From NCBI GenBank assembly GCA_903921605.1, contig CAIXQV010000320.1:1-13109 (forward strand): DNA of 13,109 nt, given 5' to 3'. A program made the translations under genes and the position numbers. Every line of letters starts with the position of its first letter. Positions within the stretch are counted from its first letter, which is position 1. Under the pieces are notes generated by a model. The model did no database searches, was not told the DNA's origin, and saw only the letters and a list, made by a program, of their open reading frames with translations. The DNA comes from an uncultured Planctomycetaceae bacterium. GTDB taxonomy: Bacteria; Planctomycetota; Planctomycetia; Planctomycetales; Planctomycetaceae. Of this stretch, positions 7,648 through 13,109 are shown piece after piece.

Positions 7648-7697
7648 CGACGACACTGCTTTCTGATTCAAACCGTTATGCCTCAATCCGTCATTGA

Positions 7698-7722
7698 CCG
7701 GCCATTCGAAGTGATGGTCCGG
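7698..7722 (+). repeat. Hairpin-forming inverted repeat after the oxidoreductase gene
   Basis: CCGGCCAT (7698-7705) pairs with ATGGTCCGG (7714-7722) with one bulged T and an 8-nt loop. No T-run follows, so it does not look like a standard intrinsic terminator. It could cap the 3' end of the upstream message or be a processing point between the two genes. Confidence 0.4.
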
Positions 7723-7735
7723 TGAGTCTGTTCAC

Positions 7736-7750
7736 TGCCTGTCTCAGGCA
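7736..7750 (+). repeat. Short hairpin next to the ribosome binding site
   Basis: TGCCTG and CAGGCA form a perfect 6-bp stem around a TCT loop. It ends 1 nt before the GGAAG (7752-7756) that serves as ribosome binding site for the ATG at 7762. Such a placement could modulate initiation, but the stem leaves the GGAAG itself unpaired. Confidence 0.4.
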
Positions 7751-7761
7751 CGGAAGCATTT

Positions 7762-10257
7762 ATGCGCGCAGTCGTCCTTGTGCACTTTCTTGTCATGTAT
7801 GGCTTCGCGCTAACCTTACCTGCTTTTGGCGAAGCAACTCCGGCAGACGCGATCGAGATTCGTGATGGCTTTGTCGTGGAACGAGTCTATTCCGTTCCGC
7901 GTGAGCAGGGTTCCTGGGTGGCGATGTGCTTTGATGACAAAGGACGAATCTATGCGTCGGATCAGGGGATGAGGCTTTTCAGGATTACTCCGCCGGCTCC
8001 TGGTCAGACGTCAGAGAGCATCGTCGAACTCGTCTCAGACCGATGGGGCTTCTCACAGGGGATGACGTTTCTGCATGGAGCACTGTATGTGGTGCAGCAC
8101 GGTGATCATTCGGAATCGAGTTTCCGGCCCGATGTATTGTTGCGAATCAAAGATACGAACGCCGACGACAAGCTGGACACGGCGGAGCAGATCATTGAGT
8201 TTCCTCGCGTAACGGGCGATGCAGCAAATTGGGTGGAGCATAGTCTGCATGCCGTCGTGCCGGGGTCGGATGGACAATCGCTTTACATCGTCAGCGGTGA
8301 TCGCAATGGGCTGCCGTGCGAGAACGGTCGAACGCCGAAGCACTGGAATCGAGACGGCTGGGACTTTCAGTACACACAACAACCATATTCCGGTGGCTGG
8401 GTGATGCGCACGGATCTGAACGGGAAAAATCCTGAATACCTATGCATGGGATTAAGAAACAGTTACGACCTCGCCTTCAACCGCAGCGGTGATCTGTTCA
8501 CGTACGATAGTGATCTGGAGAATGATATTGGTCTGCCCAACCATCGACCAACGGCGATTCGGCAGGTGTTGAGCGGTACCGACAGCGGCTGGCATGGTCG
8601 CGCCGGAGAAATGCTCTGGAGTTGGACGTCCGCATGGGAAGACATCCAGCCGCCGCTCAGGAACATCGGCCCAGGATCACCGACCGGAATTTGTTTTGGA
8701 TATGGTGCGAAGTTTCCGACTCGATATCAGAACGCTCTGTTCGCGTGCGACTGGAGCTACGGCCGTATGTTTGCAGTCCACCTGACCGTGTCGGGTGCGT
8801 CGTATTCCGCAGAGCCTGAGCCTTTCCTCAGTGCTCAGGGACTTCCGATCGCGGACGTTGCAGTATCACCACTGGACGGGGCTCTGTATTTTCTGACTGG
8901 CGGACGTGGCACACAATCGGCCGTCTATCGAGTTACCTACGCTGGAACAGACAGCACGGCCGCTGCATCGGAACCTTTACCGGATGCCGCCACAACTGCG
9001 GCTCAGCAGTTGCGACGACGGCTGGAAACATTTCACGGGCACGCAGACTCACGGGCCGTTAAAGCTTTGTGGCCGCACTTGGCAGACGACGATCGCGCGA
9101 TTCGAAGTGCCGCACGAGTGGCTCTGGAGTGGCAGCCCGTCAGCGAATGGAAGCACCGCGCGCTGCAGGAGCCAAATCCTCGAATGGCACTTCAGGCTAT
9201 GCTGGCTCTGGCCCGATCGACCGATGGCGACACTTCCATCCAGTCAGAGCTGCTGACGGCGCTGGATCGCATGGACTTTGCGAAGCTAAACGTTGACGAA
9301 CAAAGCTGGTACCTTCGAATCATCACCGTCTCCGCAATTCGACATGGTCTATACCAAGAAGCCGCGTCTGCCAGGCTCATTGCAAAGCTCGAACCTTCAC
9401 TACCTTCGCCTGATCGGCGAGTCAACGAAGAGCTTGTGGGGATGTGTGCAGCGTTGAAGAGTCCCACGATGATTGTGCCGACGCTGGACGTGCTTGAACA
9501 AAGCCGAACACAGGAAGAGCAAGTGCTTTACGTTCAGGCGTTGACCAGCTTGCATCAAAGTCCGGCTTGGACACCCGAGCTGCGTGAGCGATTTCTGAAG
9601 CTTGCATTGGAACGCGTCCCCAACTGGAAGGGTGGATTCACTGCTCGAGCACGCCGCGACCAGATGATTCACGCGGTGACTCAAATGCTGACGGAACCCG
9701 AACGTCAGAAGTTTGCGGAACTAATCGCATCCGCGCAGAAGCCGGCCTCCGTAATCCCTGCCACGTCGCGCACCTTCGTTCAAAAATGGACCATGGAGGA
9801 TCTAGTGCCGACTCTGGAAGCTCGTCTGGCAGAGCCACGGAATCCTGAGAACGGTCGCAAGCTGTTCTCTGCGGTCTCCTGCATTGTCTGTCACAGTTTT
9901 CGAGGAGAAGGTGGTCTGGGCGGACCTGACTTGACCAGCGTCGGTGGTCGGTACAGTGCTCAGGATTTGCTCGACAACATGATCAATCCCAGCCGAGTTA
10001 TCAACGAGCAATTCGGGCTGCAGACCTACCTGCTGAAAGATGGTCGGACGCACACGGGCCGCACGGTCAACATGGCTGGAGACACAATCATGATTGCCGC
10101 CAATCCGAACGATCCAGGCGGCAGTGAAGTTCGCTTCAGCATCAATGACCTGGAAAGCACAACACCATCGAGAGTGTCGTTTATGCCGGAAGGTCTGCTG
10201 AACACTTTGTCACACGAGGACATTCTGGACCTCATCGCATACCTCAGGCAACGATGA
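7762..10257 (+). CDS. PVC-type beta-propeller / haem-binding cytochrome c protein
   Basis: A large exported protein (831 aa) of the family often annotated as membrane-bound dehydrogenase or PVC-type haem-binding domain protein, abundant in planctomycetes. A Sec signal covers about residues 1-24. Residues 35-395 carry repeated propeller-like strands (for example CFDDKGRIYASDQG, GWVMRTDLNGKNPEYLCMGL and DVAVSPLDGALYFLTGG). A helical, HEAT-like region spans roughly 405-690. The C-terminal domain has one covalent haem site CIVCH (C707, C710, H711), followed by the GPDLTSVGGRYSAQDLL and NPSRVINEQF segments characteristic of the family. It probably oxidises or senses a sugar-like substrate and passes electrons to the haem; the substrate is unknown. 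GGAAG lies 5 nt before the ATG. The adjacent Tat oxidoreductase suggests a shared pathway (inference). Confidence 0.92.
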   Translation: MRAVVLVHFLVMYGFALTLPAFGEATPADAIEIRDGFVVERVYSVPREQGSWVAMCFDDKGRIYASDQGMRLFRITPPAPGQTSESIVELVSDRWGFSQGMTFLHGALYVVQHGDHSESSFRPDVLLRIKDTNADDKLDTAEQIIEFPRVTGDAANWVEHSLHAVVPGSDGQSLYIVSGDRNGLPCENGRTPKHWNRDGWDFQYTQQPYSGGWVMRTDLNGKNPEYLCMGLRNSYDLAFNRSGDLFTYDSDLENDIGLPNHRPTAIRQVLSGTDSGWHGRAGEMLWSWTSAWEDIQPPLRNIGPGSPTGICFGYGAKFPTRYQNALFACDWSYGRMFAVHLTVSGASYSAEPEPFLSAQGLPIADVAVSPLDGALYFLTGGRGTQSAVYRVTYAGTDSTAAASEPLPDAATTAAQQLRRRLETFHGHADSRAVKALWPHLADDDRAIRSAARVALEWQPVSEWKHRALQEPNPRMALQAMLALARSTDGDTSIQSELLTALDRMDFAKLNVDEQSWYLRIITVSAIRHGLYQEAASARLIAKLEPSLPSPDRRVNEELVGMCAALKSPTMIVPTLDVLEQSRTQEEQVLYVQALTSLHQSPAWTPELRERFLKLALERVPNWKGGFTARARRDQMIHAVTQMLTEPERQKFAELIASAQKPASVIPATSRTFVQKWTMEDLVPTLEARLAEPRNPENGRKLFSAVSCIVCHSFRGEGGLGGPDLTSVGGRYSAQDLLDNMINPSRVINEQFGLQTYLLKDGRTHTGRTVNMAGDTIMIAANPNDPGGSEVRFSINDLESTTPSRVSFMPEGLLNTLSHEDILDLIAYLRQR

Positions 10258-10579
10258 CTCGAGGGTCCATAGAGACCGCCTGAGGCGGCAGCGACGTGAA
10301 GCTCAGCGGAACGGAAAGAACGTCGAAAGACTGCACAGACAGTGTAAGTTCGCACAGGTCCGTTTTTGCCGAATCAACAAAGATGATCGGCGACGTTTTC
10401 AGCCACGCAAACGCCCTTCACCGCTGGTAGGTCACCACAATTGGGATATTTCGAAGCGCCTGTTGGAAACGGACACATGACTTGCCGTCGTTCTGCTGGC
10501 AATAGAAGATACCCCGAAAGGTCACGCTGATTGTTTCAACGAATTTCGCTGACTGGATGAAGATACAGGGGACACAAAA
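10258..10579. other. Intergenic region without recognised gene
   Basis: About 320 bp follow the haem protein. A GC-rich mini-hairpin, CCGCC-TGA-GGCGG (10276-10288), lies 18 bp after the stop and could mark the transcript end, but it has no T-run. AGGGG (10567-10571) near the right end is the ribosome binding site of the next gene. No confident promoter or RNA gene is seen. Confidence 0.5.
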
Positions 10580-11866
10580 ATGGTGACTCGACGAAATTTC
10601 CTGGAAGCTTCCGGTGCAGGACTGCTTTCAGCCTTCATGCTTCAGCCAACCGTGTCTGCTGGGACATCATTGCAGAGCACGGCACGCAAGCGGCTGGCGG
10701 TGGTTACTACCGAGTGGCGATATCATTCGCACGCCTGGCATATGGCTGAACGCTTCCTCGTGGGATATCCAATTCATGGTGAATGGCATAAGCCTGAGCT
10801 GGATGTTGTTTCGGCCTATGTGGATCAGTTTCCGGAGAACGATCTCAGCCGTAAACGCTCGGAGGAGTTTGGGTTTCCGATCTACAAGAGCGTCGCCGAG
10901 GCGCTGCGATGTGGTGGGAGTGAACTGGCTGTTGACGCTGTGTTACTGATTGGTGAGCACGGTAAGTATGAACTCAGCGAGTATGGTCAGACGAAGTATC
11001 CTCGCTATGAGTTGTTCAAGCAGGTCACGGATGTCTTTCGCAAGGATGGCCGCTCTGTTCCCGTCTTCAACGACAAGCACCTGTCATGGAAGTGGGACTG
11101 GGCGAAGGAAATGTATGATCTTTCGAAGGAATTGAACTTTGCGTTTGCCGCAGGGTCTTCTCTGCCGGGCACCTGGCGGATGCCTTCAATCGACATGCCT
11201 TATGGTGCCGAGGTTGAAGAATTGATGTGTCTCGCGATGGGCGGCATGGACAGTTATGACTTCCATGCTCTGGAAGTTATCCAATGCATGGCCGAACGAC
11301 GCAAAGGTGGTGAGACTGGTGTCGCGGCCGTGCATGGACTGAAGGGCGATGAATTCTGGAAAGCGATGGATTCCGGATCATGGTCGGCCGGAGGCTGGGA
11401 CTTGTCGTTGTTTCACGCCTGCTTGTCTCGATGCCAGACACTGGCTCAGCCGGAATCATTCAGCCACCGCTATCCGACTCGGCAGCAAATGCAGGAGTGG
11501 GTCAAGGACCCCGTGGCCTATCGAATCGAATACATCGACGGCACAAAAGCGACGATGCTGCTGATGAATGGGCTCGTCGGTGATTTTACGTTTGCCGCGA
11601 AATTGAGGAATCAGCCCAAGCCGCTCTCCACGCTGTTTTATCTTCCGCCTGTTCCGAACGTCATGTACTCCGCAGAACTCATGGCGAAGGCCGAAGCGAC
11701 GTTTATTGAAGGAAAATCTCCTTGTCCCCTTGAGAGAACTCTCCTGACAACGGGACTTGTAGAAGCTGGGGTCCAATCGGTTGGCAAAGGGCAGGTACGT
11801 TTGGAAACTCCGCATCTCGCAATTCGCTATACGGCCTCGAAGGAATCACTATTCGCCCAGCAATGA
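10580..11866 (+). CDS. Tat-exported, degenerate Gfo/Idh/MocA-like protein
   Basis: A 428-aa protein with a clear twin-arginine signal, TRRNFLEASGAG at 3-14, so exported folded. I do not recognise a named function. Its N-terminal half follows the order of a Gfo/Idh/MocA Rossmann domain: a first strand RLAVVTTEWRYHSHAWH (38-54) where the glycine-rich loop should be, SEEFGFPIYKSVAEAL (94-109), VDAVLLIGEHGKY (118-130) in place of the usual VDAVxIxTP.H, and VPVFNDKHLS (160-169) in place of the HVxCEKPLA motif. Thus the glycine loop and the Glu-Lys-Pro are altered while a lysine is kept. The protein may bind a different ligand or have no redox role (inference). AGGGG, 8 nt before the ATG, supports the start. 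It is separated from the haem protein by 322 bp and is probably its own unit. Confidence 0.75.
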   Translation: MVTRRNFLEASGAGLLSAFMLQPTVSAGTSLQSTARKRLAVVTTEWRYHSHAWHMAERFLVGYPIHGEWHKPELDVVSAYVDQFPENDLSRKRSEEFGFPIYKSVAEALRCGGSELAVDAVLLIGEHGKYELSEYGQTKYPRYELFKQVTDVFRKDGRSVPVFNDKHLSWKWDWAKEMYDLSKELNFAFAAGSSLPGTWRMPSIDMPYGAEVEELMCLAMGGMDSYDFHALEVIQCMAERRKGGETGVAAVHGLKGDEFWKAMDSGSWSAGGWDLSLFHACLSRCQTLAQPESFSHRYPTRQQMQEWVKDPVAYRIEYIDGTKATMLLMNGLVGDFTFAAKLRNQPKPLSTLFYLPPVPNVMYSAELMAKAEATFIEGKSPCPLERTLLTTGLVEAGVQSVGKGQVRLETPHLAIRYTASKESLFAQQ

Positions 11867-11912
11867 AGTGTTGCTGAGTAAAACACGATCGAGTTTTCGC
11901 GGGTCAGCGGTG

Positions 11913-11937
11913 AGATTCGGAAGAGGACACCGAATCT
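11913..11937 (+). repeat. Stem-loop upstream of the small SUKH-like gene
   Basis: AGATTCGG (11913-11920) and CCGAATCT (11930-11937) form a perfect 8-bp stem with a 9-nt loop, 46 bp after the upstream stop and 39 bp before the next ATG. It lacks a T-run. It may end the preceding message or act as a dyad operator; a possible -10 (TACAAT, 11950-11955) lies just downstream. Confidence 0.45.
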
Positions 11938-11976
11938 GTCGGATGAGACTACAATCTGTGCAATGGAACAATCAGC

Positions 11977-12423
11977 ATGACGAACGGCAATCCTGCATTA
12001 CCCTCCGAATTCCTGCAGTGGCTGGGAAAGCTTCCTGAGTTGCATGTTGTGCGATTCCAAAAGAATGAATGGCAGTTCTGGACTGAAGAAGAACTGCAGG
12101 AGACGACGCGAGTCAACAAAGTTACCTCGACTCATATCAGCATGATGCTTGGCTTTGTAGCGATGTATCGGTCGATGGGTTTGGCCGCTGCGAAGGGACC
12201 TGCGGGTAAGCCGTTCCCCTATGAGAAGCTGGAACGATGTTTGGTCCTCGCAACTGACAATGAGGACTTCTTAATTGTGAATCCGGACGAGGGATACTCT
12301 GTCTGGAAGTTCTGTCCGGATTATTCGAAATCCGGAGAAGTCAAAGTTGTCGCCGCCAGCCTGACTGAGTTTATGGAGCAGGCAGTCGTTGAAGACGCGG
12401 ATGCGGATGATCTGGATTATTGA
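11977..12423 (+). CDS. Small cytosolic protein, possibly SUKH/SMI1-KNR4-like
   Basis: A 148-aa protein with no signal peptide or membrane segment. I do not recognise it with certainty. The C-terminal half, ERCLVLATDNEDFLIVNP (86-103), GYSVWKF (106-112) and VVAASLTEFMEQAV (124-137), has the strand-strand-helix order of SUKH (SMI1/KNR4) proteins, where a residue-by-residue value display is followed by a SLxEF helix. The N-terminal part lacks the usual SUKH opening motif. The last ten residues are almost all acidic (DADADDLDY). SUKH proteins often act as immunity proteins against contact-dependent toxins, but no toxin gene is nearby, so no such role is claimed. GGAA (11965-11968) sits 8 nt before the ATG. 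The gene converges on the pyruvyl transferase gene. Confidence 0.6.
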   Translation: MTNGNPALPSEFLQWLGKLPELHVVRFQKNEWQFWTEEELQETTRVNKVTSTHISMMLGFVAMYRSMGLAAAKGPAGKPFPYEKLERCLVLATDNEDFLIVNPDEGYSVWKFCPDYSKSGEVKVVAASLTEFMEQAVVEDADADDLDY

Positions 12424-12458
12424 GCGATCACAACACAGCTGAGCGATCACAATACCGC
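12421..12458 (+). repeat. Two-copy 19-bp tandem repeat at a stop codon
   Basis: Units 12421-12439 and 12440-12458 match at 17 of 19 positions and share the identical first 13 bp TGAGCGATCACAA. The first unit begins with the stop codon of the preceding gene, so the duplication arose right at the gene's end in the 62-bp gap between convergent genes. Confidence 0.8.
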
Positions 12459-12485
12459 CACCGGCGATGTCGACCGTCCGCAGCG

Positions 12486-13109
12486 TTATCTAGGCAAGAA
12501 GTTCTTGAGTACGAGCATCGTTTCTGACTGACGCTGCATCACAAACTCACGAGCTTTCTGAGTGCGTTCGCGAGCGGCAATCGGATCTTTCGCCAGTGCC
12601 AGAACTGCGGCCGGAAGTTTGCTGCAGTCTTCTTCTTTGTCGAAGTCGAACAACCAATCACCCAGTCCGATATCGCGCCACATGAAGCCCTTGCTGGTCT
12701 GCTCTTCGAATCGACAAACGATGGCCGGGATGCCGTTCCCGACGGCCATGATCGGCGAATGCATCTCACTCCCAAAGAGCCCCGCGCTGCGAACATAGAC
12801 GCTGAGAGCCATGTCCGTGAGCCAGAATTTCTCTTTCCAGACGACTCGCGATTTTACGTCGTCCGGCAGTTTGTCAAAAAGCATTTCTTTGCTGACAGCC
12901 ATTTGAGTCATGTCTTCCGGGCATAACAGAATCTTCAGATCTGTTTCGCGAATGACTGAGACGATCGCTTCTCGAATGGGAGCGTGATCATGCTCCTTCA
13001 TGGCTTCATTGCGATCGTGTCGCTTTTCGTCATACGGACGTTTGCTGCCGGGGATGCTCCAATAGGGCGTGTATCTCAGGCGAGACAGGCAGCAGAGAAA
13101 TTTTCCCTC
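12486..13109 (-). CDS. Polysaccharide pyruvyl transferase family protein (5' end outside window)
   Basis: The visible 207 residues are the C-terminal part of a protein whose reading frame stays open to the right edge, so the true start lies beyond it; the internal ATG at 13001 is not the start. It resembles the polysaccharide pyruvyl transferase (PS_pyruv_trans) family, which adds pyruvate ketals to exopolysaccharide or cell-surface sugars (family knowledge). Supporting segments are FLCCLSRLRYTPYW near the left end of the visible protein, the strand DLKILLCPED, and GLFGSEMHSPIMAVGNGIP with the family histidine, followed by the GFMWRDIGLGDWLFDFD segment. The arginine usually seen two residues before that histidine is replaced by Glu. 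Acceptor unknown. Confidence 0.8.
   Translation of the reverse strand, partial: EGKFLCCLSRLRYTPYWSIPGSKRPYDEKRHDRNEAMKEHDHAPIREAIVSVIRETDLKILLCPEDMTQMAVSKEMLFDKLPDDVKSRVVWKEKFWLTDMALSVYVRSAGLFGSEMHSPIMAVGNGIPAIVCRFEEQTSKGFMWRDIGLGDWLFDFDKEEDCSKLPAAVLALAKDPIAARERTQKAREFVMQRQSETMLVLKNFLPR

Noticed and set aside
10276..10288. CCGCC-TGA-GGCGG mini-hairpin as terminator of the haem protein gene
   Set aside because: The stem is only 5 bp and no T-run follows, so it is mentioned under the intergenic entry but not called as a terminator.
12486..13001. Treating the ATG at 13001 as the start of the pyruvyl transferase gene
   Set aside because: The frame stays open for 36 further codons to the window edge and those codons read as family-like sequence, so the gene is partial.

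Overview
The window looks like a chromosomal segment from a planctomycete (phylum Planctomycetota; genus not determinable by eye). The evidence is the combination of families: an ABC permease fused to a CPBP membrane protease, the futalosine menaquinone genes mqnB/mqnD, a Tat-exported Gfo/Idh/MocA oxidoreductase next to a PVC-type propeller / haem-binding cytochrome c protein, and another Tat-exported protein of planctomycete style. Base composition is moderate, gene density is loose, and Shine-Dalgarno sequences are only sometimes visible.

Layout. Positions 147-3306 hold a two-gene ABC exporter operon (NatA-like ATPase, then a NatB-like permease/CPBP protease fusion). A strong inverted repeat follows (3331-3398). 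An AAA_28-type P-loop ATPase (3513-4241) converges, with 7 bp between the stops, on the minus-strand pair mqnB-mqnD (5792-4249), which overlaps by ATGA. A gene-free region of about 430 bp (5793-6225) separates mqnB from the divergent oxidoreductase gene. It holds a CRP-like palindrome and a dyad near a possible transcription start. The Tat oxidoreductase (6226-7647) and the large haem-binding protein (7762-10257) follow in the same direction and probably act together outside the cytoplasm. After a 322-bp gap comes a second Tat protein (10580-11866) that reads as a degenerate Gfo/Idh/MocA relative, then a small acidic-tailed cytosolic protein with a SUKH-like C-terminal half (11977-12423). The right edge holds the 3' part of a minus-strand polysaccharide pyruvyl transferase family gene whose start lies outside the window.

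How the genes work together. mqnB and mqnD catalyse steps of the same menaquinone pathway. The NatA/NatB pair forms one exporter with an attached membrane protease. The oxidoreductase/cytochrome pair is plausibly a periplasmic sugar or polyol oxidation module passing electrons to a haem protein, but the substrate cannot be read from the sequence. I see no mobile element, CRISPR array, phage gene, tRNA or rRNA. I also see no convincing new multi-gene system. The most unusual items are the degenerate oxidoreductase-like protein at 10580-11866, the dyads in the 5.8-6.2 kb intergenic region, and the inverted repeat at 3331-3398.
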